The position numbers and the translations under genes were made by a program. A stretch of DNA of 64,000 nt from Brevundimonas vitisensis. Its GTDB lineage: Bacteria; Pseudomonadota; Alphaproteobacteria; Caulobacterales; Caulobacteraceae. Below, one piece after another: positions 15,358-24,947 of the stretch (position 1 is its first letter; every line of letters begins with the position of its first letter). The DNA is taken from assembly GCF_016656965.1 (NCBI RefSeq), contig NZ_CP067977.1, forward strand, positions 1,946,501 through 2,010,500, written 5' to 3'. Under the pieces are notes generated by a model that was not told where the DNA came from, did not search any database, and saw only the letters and a list, made by a program, of their open reading frames with translations.

Positions 15358-18258
15358 ATGACCGATGCCGAAGCCCAAACCACCGAACGCGCCCTGACCC
15401 AGGACGGGCCGCCCCTGCGTCTGTGGATGATCGACGCTTCGGCCTATATCTTTCGCGCCTATCACGCCCTGCCGCCCCTGACGCGCAAGTCGGACGGCCT
15501 GCCGGTCGGCGCGGTCCAGGGTTATTGCAACATGCTTTGGAAGCTGTTGCGGGACATGAAGGGCGAGGACGGCCCGACCCATCTGGTGGCCATTTTCGAC
15601 CATTCGGAAAAGACGTTCCGCAACACCCTGTACGACCAGTACAAGGCGCACCGGCCGCCGCCGCCGGAGGATCTGGTGCCGCAGTTCGCCCTGGTGCGCG
15701 AGGCCACGGCGGCTTTCGGCGTCCATTGCGTGGAGCTGCCCGGGTATGAGGCCGACGACCTGATCGCCACCTATGCCTGCAAGGCGCGCGACGCGGGCGG
15801 CGAGGCGGTGATCGTCAGCTCCGACAAGGACCTGATGCAGCTGATCGGCGGCGGGGTCGTCATGTGGGATCCGATGAAGGACAGGGTCCTGGCCGAGGAC
15901 GCCGTGATGGAAAAGTTCGGCGTGACGCCGGACAAGATGGTCGATCTGCAGGCCCTGATCGGCGACAGCGTCGACAACGTCCCCGGTGCCCCCGGCATCG
16001 GGCCCAAGACCGCGGCACAGCTTCTGGATGAATACGGCGACCTCGATACGCTGCTGGCCCGTGCAGGCGAGATCAAACAGCCCAAGCGTCGCCAGACACT
16101 GATCGACTTTGCCGATCAGATCCGGCTGAGCCGCGAGCTGGTCCGCCTGACCTGCGATGCGCCCGCGCCCGAGGCCATCGACGATTTCGCCGTGCGCGAT
16201 CCCGATCCGGCGACCCTGTCGGCCTTTCTGGAGCTGATGGAGTTCCGCTCCCTGGCGCGGCGGGTCGGCGACGGCAAGGCACCGGCCAAGGAGGGCTCGG
16301 CCTTTGCGCCCAAGGTGATGAGCGCGCCGGTCCTGACGCCCCGCTATGCGCCCACGGCCCCGGCGGTCCCGGTCGAGGCCCAGCCGTTCGACCACGAGGC
16401 CTATGCCTGTATCCAGACGCTGGAGGCGCTGGACGCCTTCCTCGCGCGGGCGACCGAGGCGGGGGTGGTCGGGTTCGACACCGAGACGGACGCCCTGTCG
16501 GCCACCCATGCGGGGCTGTGCGGGGTGTCGCTGGCCATCGGGCCGAACGATGCCTGCTATATTCCGCTGACGCATGAGCATCCGCCGCTGGCGGGGGCAG
16601 GGGGGCTGGATTTCGGCGACACGCCGGACACGCGCGAGCCCCTGACCCAGCTGGACAAGCCCACAACCCTGGCGCGGCTGAAGACCCTGCTGGAGAATCC
16701 GGCGGTCCTGAAGGTCACCCAGAACGGCAAGTACGACCTGGCCGTCATGGCCCGGCGCGGCATCCGCGTGTCCCCGATCGAGGACACCATGCTGATCTCC
16801 TATGTGCTGGAGGGCGGGCTGCACGGTCACGGCATGGACGAGCTGAGCCGCCTGCACCTGGGACACGATCCGATCCCGTTCAAACAGGTCGCCGGCACGG
16901 GCAAGGCGCAGAAAAGCTTCAAACACGTCGAGCTGAAACCGGCCACCGCCTATGCCGCCGAGGACGCCGACGTCACCCTGCGCCTGTGGCAGATCCTGAA
17001 ACCCCGGCTGGCCGAGGAAGGCCTGCTGAACGTCTATGAGACGCTGGAGCGGGGCATGCCCGCCGTCCTGGCCGACATGGAGCTGGCCGGTATCCGCGTC
17101 GATCCCAACCGGCTGCAGAGCCTGTCGACCGAGTTCGGGATGCGGATGGCCGAGTTGGAGGCCCAGGCCCACCAGATCGCCGGCCGCCCCTTCAACATCG
17201 GCAGCCCCCGCCAGATCGGCGACATCCTGTTCGGCGAACTGGACCTGCCCGGCGGCAAGAAGACCGCCAGCGGCCAGTGGGAGACCGGCGCCGCCACGCT
17301 GGAGACCCTGGCCCCCACACACGCCCTGCCCCGTGTCCTGCTGGACTGGCGCCAGCTGTCCAAGCTGAAGGGCACCTATACCGACGCCCTGATCCAGGCC
17401 GCCGACCCCGCGACCGACCGCGTCCACACCAGCTATCAACTGGCCGCCGCCACCACCGGCCGCCTGGCCAGCAGCGACCCCAACCTTCAGAATATCCCCA
17501 TACGGACCGAGACCGGCCGCCAGATCCGCCAGGCCTTCATCGCCGCCCCCGGCCATGTCCTGATCAGCGCCGACTATTCCCAGATCGAGCTGCGCCTTCT
17601 GGCCCACATCGGCGACATCCCCGAGCTGAAGCGCGCCTTCAAGGCCGGCATCGACATCCACACCGCCACGGCCAGCGAGATGTTCGGCGTCCCCGTCGAC
17701 CAGATGGACCCCGAGACCCGCCGCCGCGCCAAGGCGATCAATTTCGGCATCGTCTATGGCATCAGCGCCTTTGGCCTAGCCAACCAGCTGTCGATCGATC
17801 AGGGCGAGGCCGGGGCCTATATCAAGATTTATTTCGAGCGCTTCCCCGGCATCCGCGCCTATATGGACGCCACCCGGGCCGAGGTGCGGGCCAACGGCTT
17901 CGTCTCGACCGTCTTCGGGCGAAAGATCCACATCCCCGCCATCCATTCCAAATCGGGAGCCGAGCGCCAGTTCGGCGAACGCGCCGCCATCAATGCCCCG
18001 ATCCAGGGTGCCGCCGCCGACATCATCCGCCGCGCCATGATCCGCATGCCGGGCGCCCTGACGGACGCCGGCCTCTCAACCCGGATGCTGCTCCAGGTCC
18101 ACGACGAACTGGTCTTCGAGGCCCCGGAGGCCGAAGCCGACCGCGCCATCGCCGTGATCAAACGGACGATGGAAAGCGCGGCCGAACCCGCCGTGGCCCT
18201 GACCGTGCCCCTGGTGGTGGAGGCGCGGGCGGCGGCGAACTGGGACGAGGCGCATTGA
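15358..18258 (+). CDS. polA: DNA polymerase I
   Basis: A 966-residue repair and Okazaki-fragment polymerase with all three domains. The 5'-3' exonuclease (about 1-310) shows ASAYIFRAYHALPPLTRKSD and SSDKDLMQL. The 3'-5' proofreading domain (about 350-560) shows VGFDTETDALSA and NGKYDLAVM, so the exonuclease acidic residues appear intact. The polymerase has motif A SADYSQIELRLLAHIG, the O-helix RRRAKAINFGIVYGIS and motif C LLQVHDELVFE. The following flavoprotein gene starts within 20 bases of the stop. Confidence 0.98.
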   Translation: MTDAEAQTTERALTQDGPPLRLWMIDASAYIFRAYHALPPLTRKSDGLPVGAVQGYCNMLWKLLRDMKGEDGPTHLVAIFDHSEKTFRNTLYDQYKAHRPPPPEDLVPQFALVREATAAFGVHCVELPGYEADDLIATYACKARDAGGEAVIVSSDKDLMQLIGGGVVMWDPMKDRVLAEDAVMEKFGVTPDKMVDLQALIGDSVDNVPGAPGIGPKTAAQLLDEYGDLDTLLARAGEIKQPKRRQTLIDFADQIRLSRELVRLTCDAPAPEAIDDFAVRDPDPATLSAFLELMEFRSLARRVGDGKAPAKEGSAFAPKVMSAPVLTPRYAPTAPAVPVEAQPFDHEAYACIQTLEALDAFLARATEAGVVGFDTETDALSATHAGLCGVSLAIGPNDACYIPLTHEHPPLAGAGGLDFGDTPDTREPLTQLDKPTTLARLKTLLENPAVLKVTQNGKYDLAVMARRGIRVSPIEDTMLISYVLEGGLHGHGMDELSRLHLGHDPIPFKQVAGTGKAQKSFKHVELKPATAYAAEDADVTLRLWQILKPRLAEEGLLNVYETLERGMPAVLADMELAGIRVDPNRLQSLSTEFGMRMAELEAQAHQIAGRPFNIGSPRQIGDILFGELDLPGGKKTASGQWETGAATLETLAPTHALPRVLLDWRQLSKLKGTYTDALIQAADPATDRVHTSYQLAAATTGRLASSDPNLQNIPIRTETGRQIRQAFIAAPGHVLISADYSQIELRLLAHIGDIPELKRAFKAGIDIHTATASEMFGVPVDQMDPETRRRAKAINFGIVYGISAFGLANQLSIDQGEAGAYIKIYFERFPGIRAYMDATRAEVRANGFVSTVFGRKIHIPAIHSKSGAERQFGERAAINAPIQGAAADIIRRAMIRMPGALTDAGLSTRMLLQVHDELVFEAPEAEADRAIAVIKRTMESAAEPAVALTVPLVVEARAAANWDEAH

Positions 18259-18274
18259 TCTGTCGGTGCGTCGG

Positions 18275-19498
18275 ATGAGCGCCGTCGACGTCCTGATCGT
18301 CGGTGCCGGTGCGGCGGGGATGATGTGTGCGCTGGAGGCGGGGCGGCGGGGGCGGTCGGTGCGGGTGGTGGACCATGCCCGCAGCCCCGGCGAGAAGATC
18401 CGCATCTCGGGCGGGGGGCGCTGCAACTTCACCAATCTGGGGACGGGGCCGGGCAATTTCCTGGGCGAGAACCCGCGCTTTGCCACCTCGGCCCTGAGGC
18501 GGTTCACCCAGCACGACTTCGTCAAACGGGTGGATCGGGCGGGCATCGCCTGGCACGAAAAGACCCTGGGCCAGCTGTTCTGCGACGACAGCGCCAAACA
18601 GATCGTGCGGATGCTGACAGACGACATGCGGGCGGCTGGGGCGGTGCTGTCGCTGGGCGTGTCGGTGACGAGCGTGCAGCGGGCCGGGGCGGGGTTCGAG
18701 GTCGCGCTGTCGGACGGCAGCCGGGTGACCTGTGCCTCGCTGATCGTGGCGACGGGCGGCAAGTCCATCCCGAAGATGGGGGCGACGGGCTGGGCCTATG
18801 ACATCGCGCGTCAGTTCGGGCTGCGGGTCACCGAGACCCGCCCGGCCCTGGTGCCTCTGACGTTCGAGACCGGCCTGCTGGAGCAGACCAAGGACCTGGC
18901 CGGGGTGGCGGTCGAGGCGGTGGTCGGGGTGGCGGACGCCCCCCAGAATTCGGCCTCAAGTAGCCCGAAGGGCGGTAGGCCCACTTTCAGAGAGGCCATG
19001 CTCTTTACGCACCGCGGCCTGAGCGGTCCGGCGATCCTGCAGATCAGTTCCTATTGGCGCGAGGGGGAGGCGATCACCCTGTCCATGGCACCGGGCACCG
19101 ACATCCATGCCGGGCTGAAGACCGCCAAGGAGGAAAACGGCAAGCAGATGGTGCATACGGCGCTGGGCCATATCGTGCCGCGCCGCCTGGCCGAAAACGT
19201 CTGTGCGCGCGAGGGCGTGCGGGGCAAGCTGGCCGAGGTGGGCGACAAGACCCTGCGCCGCCTGGACGCGGCGGTGAACGCCTGGACCGTCAAGCCCGTG
19301 GGGTCGGAAGGCTATCGCACGGCCGAGGTGACCCTGGGCGGGGTCGATACGGCGGCGCTGGACCAGCAGACGATGATGGCGACGACGGTGCCGGGCCTGT
19401 TCTTTATCGGCGAGGCCGTGGACGTGACCGGCTGGCTAGGCGGCTATAATTTCCAGTGGGCCTGGTCTTCGGGCTGGGCGGCGGGACAGGCCTGCTGA
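18275..19498 (+). CDS. BaiN/HI0933-like NAD(P)/FAD-dependent oxidoreductase with in-frame repeat insertion
   Basis: A 407-residue flavoprotein. FAD-binding motifs are VLIVGAGAAGMMCALEAGRR near the N-terminus, EKIRISGGGRCNFTN, and GEAVDVTGWLGGYNFQWAWS at the C-terminus. LLFTHRGLSGPAILQ-type residues lie in the substrate domain. Residues 227-236 (ASSSPKGGRP) are encoded by a 30-bp palindromic repeat whose other copies are intergenic, so this looks like an element that landed in frame. The ATG at 18275 is preferred to a GTG nine bases upstream. It probably shares a transcript with polA; the substrate is unknown. Confidence 0.9.
   Translation: MSAVDVLIVGAGAAGMMCALEAGRRGRSVRVVDHARSPGEKIRISGGGRCNFTNLGTGPGNFLGENPRFATSALRRFTQHDFVKRVDRAGIAWHEKTLGQLFCDDSAKQIVRMLTDDMRAAGAVLSLGVSVTSVQRAGAGFEVALSDGSRVTCASLIVATGGKSIPKMGATGWAYDIARQFGLRVTETRPALVPLTFETGLLEQTKDLAGVAVEAVVGVADAPQNSASSSPKGGRPTFREAMLFTHRGLSGPAILQISSYWREGEAITLSMAPGTDIHAGLKTAKEENGKQMVHTALGHIVPRRLAENVCAREGVRGKLAEVGDKTLRRLDAAVNAWTVKPVGSEGYRTAEVTLGGVDTAALDQQTMMATTVPGLFFIGEAVDVTGWLGGYNFQWAWSSGWAAGQAC
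18952..18981 (+). repeat. 30-bp palindromic repeat, copy C, inside a coding region
   Basis: GGCCTCAAGTAGCCCGAAGG followed by GCGGTAGGCC. It has the same termini and length as copies A and B and lies in the flavoprotein gene without breaking the frame. The loop has changed (CCCGAAGGG) in a way that keeps the stem paired. Confidence 0.8.
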
Positions 19499-19646
19499 CG
19501 GGGCGGCAACCGGGCGGCGACTGGGCGCTTGATGCGGAGGCCCGCCCTGCCTAGGTTCAGGGCTGCGGACCGGGCCCCTCTGGCGTGCTGACCCCAGCGC
19601 GCGATGTCGGACCGCATCGTTTCCACGACCCAGCCCGGATACCGAT

Positions 19647-19985
19647 ATGCCCCTGTTGATGTGCCCCAACGACGATGCGCCGATGCAGACGCTGGAACGC
19701 TCCGGCGTCCAATTCGACATGTGCCCGACCTGCCGGGGCGTCTGGCTGGATCGCGGCGAGCTGGAAAAGCTGATGAGCGCCGCGACCGACGAAGGCCGCG
19801 CCTCCGTGCCCCAGCAGCCCGCGCCCCAGCCGTACGTCCAGCCCGCGCCGCCGCCCCATACCCAGCCCTGGGGGAGCCAGCCGTCCTATCGCGACGACCG
19901 CCGGCCCGAGCCGCGCTATCGCGATGACGACGACTATCGCTACAAGAAAAAGAAGCGCGACAGCATCTTCGACATCTTCGACTGA
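19647..19985 (+). CDS. Zinc-ribbon (TFIIB-type, zf-TFIIB) protein
   Basis: A 112-residue protein. The N-terminal zinc ribbon (LMCPNDDAPMQTLERSGVQF then DMCPTCRGVWLDRGELEKLM) is the zf-TFIIB pattern. A Pro/Gln-rich linker and a charged tail of Arg/Asp/Tyr/Lys follow, ending KKKKRDSIFDIFD. The family is widespread and uncharacterised; nucleic-acid or protein binding is the usual guess. The ATG at 19647 gives the family N-terminus. Confidence 0.88.
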   Translation: MPLLMCPNDDAPMQTLERSGVQFDMCPTCRGVWLDRGELEKLMSAATDEGRASVPQQPAPQPYVQPAPPPHTQPWGSQPSYRDDRRPEPRYRDDDDYRYKKKKRDSIFDIFD

Positions 19986-20125
19986 CGCCTCGGTCGGTCG
20001 CGCCTTTCGAAATCAATGGTTGCCCAAGAGGGGAGCCGAGGCCTCTCGACGAGGGTTCGGCTTCCTGACACCCTTGTGTCCAACGATGTGAAGCCCCGCG
20101 CGGGGCGGCTTGAGAGTAGAGCGTC

Positions 20126-22327
20126 ATGAACCGATTGATCCTGTCCGCCGCCATTCCGGCTCTGTTGCTGGGGGCCTGCGCCACGGCGCAGACGGGATCG
20201 GCCCCTGTGGTCCAGACGGCAGAGCGGGCGCCGCCGCCCCATTTCCCCGCCGACCTGTCACCCGCAGGCGTTCGGGCGGCCGACGACCACCTGGCGCTGG
20301 AACAGGTGGACGGGGCCGAGGCCATGGCCTTTGTCGCCGCCGCGAACCGGGCCAGCCTGGACGCCCTGACCGGCGATCCCCGCTATGAGACCTTTCGCGG
20401 TCAGGCCGAGGCGATCCTGACGGCGACGGATCGCATTCCGGCCCCGGCCTTCCTGGGCGATGGCATCGGCAATTTCTGGCAGGACGCGACCAATCCCAAG
20501 GGCGTCTGGCGGCGTACGACGCTGGACTCCTATGCGTCGGCAGACACCCAGTGGGAGACGCTGCTGGACATCGACGCCCTGGCGCGCGCCGAGGGCCGCG
20601 ACTGGGTGTTCAAGGGAGCCGCCTGCCTGGCCCCGGACGAGACCCGCTGCCTGATCAATCTGTCGGATGGCGGCAAGGATGCGGTGGTGGTGCGCGAGTT
20701 CGACCTGACCACCAAGACGTTCATTGCGGATGGTTTCGTCCTGCCAGAGGGTAAGCACCGGATCAGCTGGCTGGACCAGAATACGCTTCTGGTCGCCACC
20801 GATTTCGGCCCCGGCACCCTGACCGAGAGCGGCTATCCCTTCATCGTCAAGTCGCTGTCGCGCGGCCAGACCCTGGCCCAGGCCACCGAGGTCTATCGCG
20901 GCGAACAGGGCGACGGGGGATATGGGGTCAGCCCGGTGGTGTTCCGGGATGGGGCCGGCGAGCTGCAGGCCGTGGTGTTCCGCCGCCCGCTCGACACCTT
21001 CAATGCCGAGACCTGGGCCTGGAGCCCGGGAACCGCGCCGCGACGGCTGAGCCTGCCCGACCGGGTGGACCTGCATGGCATCATCGGCGACCGGCTGGTT
21101 CTGACCGTGGATCAGGACTGGACGCCGGGCATTCCGGGATGGCAGCCGGTGTCGGCTGGCACCCTGGCGGTCGTGCCCTTCAACGCCCTGATGGCGGGGG
21201 TGGATCATTCGGCCCTGCCGCCGTCACGCGCCTTTTCGTTCACGCCTGGCCCGCGCCGGTCGATCAGCGATGTCCGGGTCACCGACCAGGCCCTGATCGT
21301 CGGCCTCAGCGACAATGTGCGGGGCCGACTGGCGGTGTTCTCAGACACCCCCGGCGGATGGGTCCGCCGTGACGCCACCGTTTCTGACAACAGCGCCGTG
21401 GGTCTGGGTGACGTGTCGCGCAGCTCTGGCCGCGCCTTCGTTTCGACCCAAGGGTTTCTGACGCCGCCGACGCTGAGCCTGATGGACGTCGGACAGGCCG
21501 ATCTGGAGGTCCTGCGCTCGGCCCCGGCCAAGTTCGATGCCTCGACCCATGTGACCGAGCAGTTCGAGGCGACGTCGTCGGACGGGACGAAGATCCCCTA
21601 TTTCGTCACCCGGCCCCGTGAGCAGTCGGGCCCGGCCCCGACCATCCTGTTTGGCTATGGCGGTTTCCAGGTCAGCTTCCCGCCGGCCTACAAGCCCGAG
21701 ATGGGCAAGCTGTGGCTGGAGAACGGCGGGGTCTTCGTCCAGGCCAATATCCGCGGCGGCGGCGAGTTCGGCCCGCAGTGGCACCAGGCGGTGCTGAACG
21801 AGAACCGCCAGCTGGCCTTCGACGATTTCGCGGCGGTGGCCCAGGACCTGATCGATCGTGGCATCACCAGTCCGCGTCGCCTGGGCATCTATGGCCGGTC
21901 CAACGGCGGGGTCCTGACCTCGGTCTCGATCACCCAGCATCCGGAACTGTTCAATGCGGCGGTGATCGAAAGCCCGCTGATCGACATGCTGCGCTATCAC
22001 GAGCTGCCGGCCGGGGCGTCCTGGATCGGAGAGTACGGCGATCCGCGCATCCCCGAAGAGGCGGCCTGGATCGCGGGCTATTCGGCCTATCAACAGTTGC
22101 GGCCGGACGTTGATTATCCGCGCGTCTATATCACCACCAACACCCGTGACGACCGGGTCCATCCCGGCCATGCCCGCAAATTCGCAGCGCGCCTGGGGGC
22201 CATGGGTCACGACCACCTCTATTATGAAGAGACGGCGGGCGGCCATTCCAACGACGCCGACCCGGTGGCCAATGCCCGGCGCTGGGCCCGCCACTATGTC
22301 TATCTGGCGCAACAGTTGATGGACTGA
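20126..22327 (+). CDS. Prolyl oligopeptidase-family (S9A) serine peptidase, lipoprotein
   Basis: A 733-residue peptidase with a lipobox signal (PALLLGAC), so it is probably anchored in the envelope. A seven-bladed beta-propeller occupies the first 450 or so residues, with an alpha/beta-hydrolase domain after it. The catalytic triad is Ser592 (GRSNGG), Asp675 or Asp676 (TRDDRVHPGHA) and His707 (GGHS). FGYGGFQVSFPPAYKPEMGK and NIRGGGEFGPQWHQA are S9A hallmarks. It would cleave short peptides after proline or a related residue. A paralogue lies at 28541-30721. Confidence 0.93.
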   Translation: MNRLILSAAIPALLLGACATAQTGSAPVVQTAERAPPPHFPADLSPAGVRAADDHLALEQVDGAEAMAFVAAANRASLDALTGDPRYETFRGQAEAILTATDRIPAPAFLGDGIGNFWQDATNPKGVWRRTTLDSYASADTQWETLLDIDALARAEGRDWVFKGAACLAPDETRCLINLSDGGKDAVVVREFDLTTKTFIADGFVLPEGKHRISWLDQNTLLVATDFGPGTLTESGYPFIVKSLSRGQTLAQATEVYRGEQGDGGYGVSPVVFRDGAGELQAVVFRRPLDTFNAETWAWSPGTAPRRLSLPDRVDLHGIIGDRLVLTVDQDWTPGIPGWQPVSAGTLAVVPFNALMAGVDHSALPPSRAFSFTPGPRRSISDVRVTDQALIVGLSDNVRGRLAVFSDTPGGWVRRDATVSDNSAVGLGDVSRSSGRAFVSTQGFLTPPTLSLMDVGQADLEVLRSAPAKFDASTHVTEQFEATSSDGTKIPYFVTRPREQSGPAPTILFGYGGFQVSFPPAYKPEMGKLWLENGGVFVQANIRGGGEFGPQWHQAVLNENRQLAFDDFAAVAQDLIDRGITSPRRLGIYGRSNGGVLTSVSITQHPELFNAAVIESPLIDMLRYHELPAGASWIGEYGDPRIPEEAAWIAGYSAYQQLRPDVDYPRVYITTNTRDDRVHPGHARKFAARLGAMGHDHLYYEETAGGHSNDADPVANARRWARHYVYLAQQLMD

Positions 22328-22358
22328 GTAGACGAAGCGATACACCGCCGATCGTGAT

Positions 22359-22536
22359 GTTCTCCTCCCCACGTCTTGTCGTGGGGAGGTGGCACGGCGC
22401 GGCACGCGTCGTGACGGAGGGGGCGAGGCGGTGCTGGAGATAAGGTGACCGTCTCTTGCGACGGTTTCCCCCTCCGTCACGGCGGCTTGGCAGCCGCCGC
22501 GCCACCTCCCCATCGCGTGGCGATAGGGAGGAGAAC
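22359..22536. repeat. Long inverted repeat between convergent genes
   Basis: The outer ends GTTCTCCTCCC and GGGAGGAGAAC are complementary. Inside are GGGGAGGTGGCACGGCG / CGCCACCTCCCC and GTGACGGAGGGGG / CCCCCTCCGTCAC. It fills the gap between the S9 peptidase and etfA stops and could terminate both transcripts, though there is no U-run. Confidence 0.75.
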
Positions 22537-22546
22537 GGAGTGAGTA

Positions 22547-23476
22547 TCAGCCCAGGGCGGACATCAGCTCGGGCACGATGGTCTTGTAGTCGCCGACCAG
22601 GCCATAGTCCGCGACCTGGAAGATCGGGGCGTCGGCATCCTTGTTGATGGCGACGATGACCTTGGAATCCTTCATGCCGGCTAGGTGCTGGATCGCGCCG
22701 GAAATGCCGATGGCGATGTAGAGGCCGGGGGCCACGACCTTGCCGGTCTGACCGACCTGATAGTCGTTGGGGGCATAGCCGGCGTCCACCGCCGCGCGCG
22801 AGGCACCGACGGCGGCACCCAGTTTGTCGGCCAGAGGGTCCATGACAGCGTGGAATTCCTCGGCCGAGCCCAGGGCCCGCCCGCCGGAGACGACGATCTT
22901 GGCCGCACCCAGTTCGGGACGGTCGGACTTGACCATCTCGTCGCTGATGAAGTCGGTCTTGGGCGCATCGGCCCCGGCCACGGTCTCGACGGAGGCCGAG
23001 CCGCCCTCGGCCGCAGGGGCAAAGGCGGTCGGGCGCACGGTGATGACCTTTTTGGCGTCCGAGGTCTGGATCGTCTCCAGCGCATTGCCGGCATAGATCG
23101 GGCGCACGAAGGTATCGGCCGACACCACCTCGATGATGTCCGAGATCGGGGCGACGTCCAGCCGCGCGGCGATGCGGGGCATGAAGTTCTTGCCGTCCAT
23201 GGTGGCGGGCGACAGCACGGCGTCATAGCCCCCGGCCAGGGTCAGGACGACGGCCTCGACCGCCTCGGCCAGGCCCTTGGCCAGTCCGGCGCTCTCGGCC
23301 AGCAGAACCTTGCGGACACCGGCGATCCTGGCGGCGGATTCAGCGGCGGCCTGCGCCCCCTGTCCGACGACCAGGATGTCGATGTCGCCGCCCAGCCCTT
23401 GAGCGGCCGTGACGGTCTTGTGGGTGGTGTCGCGGACGGCGGTGCCGTCGTGATCGGCGATGACGAGGATGGCCAT
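22547..23476 (-). CDS. etfA: Electron transfer flavoprotein, alpha subunit
   Basis: FAD-carrying subunit (309 residues) of the heterodimer that takes electrons from acyl-CoA dehydrogenases to ETF-ubiquinone oxidoreductase. The C-terminal FAD domain shows [39 protein letters not shown] and [20 protein letters not shown], with [19 protein letters not shown] at the end. The ATG at 23476 is one base after the etfB stop, with AGGAG inside the end of etfB. The glutaryl-CoA dehydrogenase at 60157-61347 is a likely electron donor. Confidence 0.97.
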   Translation of the reverse strand: MAILVIADHDGTAVRDTTHKTVTAAQGLGGDIDILVVGQGAQAAAESAARIAGVRKVLLAESAGLAKGLAEAVEAVVLTLAGGYDAVLSPATMDGKNFMPRIAARLDVAPISDIIEVVSADTFVRPIYAGNALETIQTSDAKKVITVRPTAFAPAAEGGSASVETVAGADAPKTDFISDEMVKSDRPELGAAKIVVSGGRALGSAEEFHAVMDPLADKLGAAVGASRAAVDAGYAPNDYQVGQTGKVVAPGLYIAIGISGAIQHLAGMKDSKVIVAINKDADAPIFQVADYGLVGDYKTIVPELMSALG

Positions 23477-23477
23477 C

Positions 23478-24242
23478 TTACAGCACTCCTGCAGTCTTGA
23501 GCTTGGATACCAGTTCGGCGGCGTCGGCCACCTTGATCCCGGCCGAACGCTTGGGCGGCTCGGTGACCTTGAGCACCTTCAGGCGCGGGGCGATGTCGGT
23601 GCCATAGTCGGCGACCGCTTTCATGGCGATCTCCTTCTTCTTGGCCTTCATGATGTTAGGCAGGGAGGCATAGCGCGGGGTGTTGAGGCGCAGGTCCACC
23701 GTGACCACGGCCGGCAGGGAGGCGGCGATGGTCTGAAGCCCGCCGTCGATCTCACGCGTGACCTTGGCCTTGCCGTCCGCGATCTCGATCTTGGAGGCGA
23801 AGGTGGCCTGGGGCCAGTCCAGCAGGGCGGCCAGCATCTGGCCCACGGCATTGTTGTCGCCGTCGATCGACTGTTTGCCCAGCAGGACCAGATCCGGCTT
23901 TTCTTCCTCGACCACGGCCTTCAGCAGCTTGGCCACGGCCAGCGGCTCCAGGTCGGCGTCGGACTGGATCAGGATGCCGCGGTCCGCGCCCATGGCCAGG
24001 GCCGTGCGGATCGTCTCCTGGGCCTGGGTCACGCCGATGGACACCACGACGATCTCGGTCGCGGTCCCGGCGGCATGATGCTCCTTGCCTTCCTTCAGGC
24101 GGACGGCCTCTTCGACGGCGATTTCGTCGAAGGGGTTCATGCTCATTTTGACGTTGGCCAGGTCGACGCCCGACTGGTCCGCCTTGACGCGGGCCTTGAC
24201 GTTATAGTCGATCACCCGTTTGACGGGGACGAGAACCTTCAT
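23478..24242 (-). CDS. etfB: Electron transfer flavoprotein, beta subunit
   Basis: A 254-residue AMP-binding subunit of ETF. It begins [18 protein letters not shown] and contains [39 protein letters not shown], and the recognition-loop region [20 protein letters not shown]. The ATG at 24242 is the family-standard start; an upstream extension of the frame is not conserved. It forms an operon with etfA. Confidence 0.97.
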   Translation of the reverse strand: MKVLVPVKRVIDYNVKARVKADQSGVDLANVKMSMNPFDEIAVEEAVRLKEGKEHHAAGTATEIVVVSIGVTQAQETIRTALAMGADRGILIQSDADLEPLAVAKLLKAVVEEEKPDLVLLGKQSIDGDNNAVGQMLAALLDWPQATFASKIEIADGKAKVTREIDGGLQTIAASLPAVVTVDLRLNTPRYASLPNIMKAKKKEIAMKAVADYGTDIAPRLKVLKVTEPPKRSAGIKVADAAELVSKLKTAGVL

Positions 24243-24377
24243 GGGTCTATCCGTGAAATCGCCAGAATCCTGGGCGAGGCAATGGAACGACCTGAAAGGT
24301 CTGTCAATGTAACCTTGGGTCAACTCCGGTCGGCTCGAACCTCATCGTTTCGGCGATGCTTATCTCGGACTGCGACA

Positions 24378-24710
24378 ATGAACCGCTTTCTTACGTTCCA
24401 GCGCCTGGGCGTCCTGTTTGTCCTGACGTTCGGCCTGCTGGCTCTGGGCGCAGTGGCGTTTCAGCGCCTCCAGGTCGAACCGGAACAGCGCTGTGCCGCC
24501 AAAGGTCAGTGGTGGTACGAAGAAGAGCGGCGCTGTGTGACGCCGATCTATCTGCCCGACATCACGGGTCGGCCCGAGGGTGTCTCCCGCGCGGAGGCCT
24601 CGGACCAGAAGAACCGCGAACTGCTGCAGATTGAGCGGAACCTGGCCGAGCAACGGGCCGCCCGGGACGCCGAGGTCGCGCGTCAGCGCGAAGCCCTGGC
24701 GGCGCAATAG
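24378..24710 (+). CDS. Small membrane-anchored protein of unknown function
   Basis: A 110-residue protein. A single N-terminal membrane segment (LGVLFVLTFGLLALGAVAF) is followed by a short domain with two cysteines (RCAAKGQWWYEEERRC) and IYLPDITGRPEGVSRAEASD, then a charged coiled-coil-like tail ending REALAAQ. The cysteines would be periplasmic and could form a disulfide. No family is recognised. It is divergent from etfB and upstream of the DUF4287 gene. Confidence 0.75.
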   Translation: MNRFLTFQRLGVLFVLTFGLLALGAVAFQRLQVEPEQRCAAKGQWWYEEERRCVTPIYLPDITGRPEGVSRAEASDQKNRELLQIERNLAEQRAARDAEVARQREALAAQ

Positions 24711-24724
24711 GGAAGGGGAACGCC

Positions 24725-24943
24725 ATGTCTTTTCAGGCCTATCTCGACAATATCCAGGCCAAGACCGGCAAATCCCCCGAAGATCTGCGAGCCATGGGGA
24801 CCGACAAGGGCTTTCTGGTCCAGGGACGGATCGCCGAGGGGGTCAAGGCGACCCAGATCACCGATTGGCTGAAGGCCGAACTTGGCTTGGGGCATGGTCA
24901 TGCCATGGCCGTCTATGCCCTGTTCAAGGGGAAGAAGGCCTGA
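24725..24943 (+). CDS. DUF4287 domain protein
   Basis: A 72-residue protein: SFQAYLDNIQAKTGKSPEDL, DKGFLVQGRIAEGVKATQIT, then DWLKAELGLGHGHAMAVYAL. This is the DUF4287 pattern, found in small stand-alone proteins of unknown function. The ATG follows GGGAAGGGGAACGCC, a strong ribosome binding site. It lies 14 bases after the preceding small gene and is convergent with the isoaspartyl peptidase gene. Confidence 0.88.
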   Translation: MSFQAYLDNIQAKTGKSPEDLRAMGTDKGFLVQGRIAEGVKATQITDWLKAELGLGHGHAMAVYALFKGKKA

Positions 24944-24947
24944 AGGC

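Noticed and set aside
15001..17661. 886-codon minus-strand open frame opposite polA
   Set aside because: The plus strand encodes full-length DNA polymerase I with all catalytic motifs; the antisense frame is an artefact of high GC at codon position three.
20091..20113. Hairpin GCCCCGCGCGGGGC before the S9 peptidase as a terminator or riboswitch
   Set aside because: A short GC palindrome without U-run or conserved riboswitch core; probably incidental.
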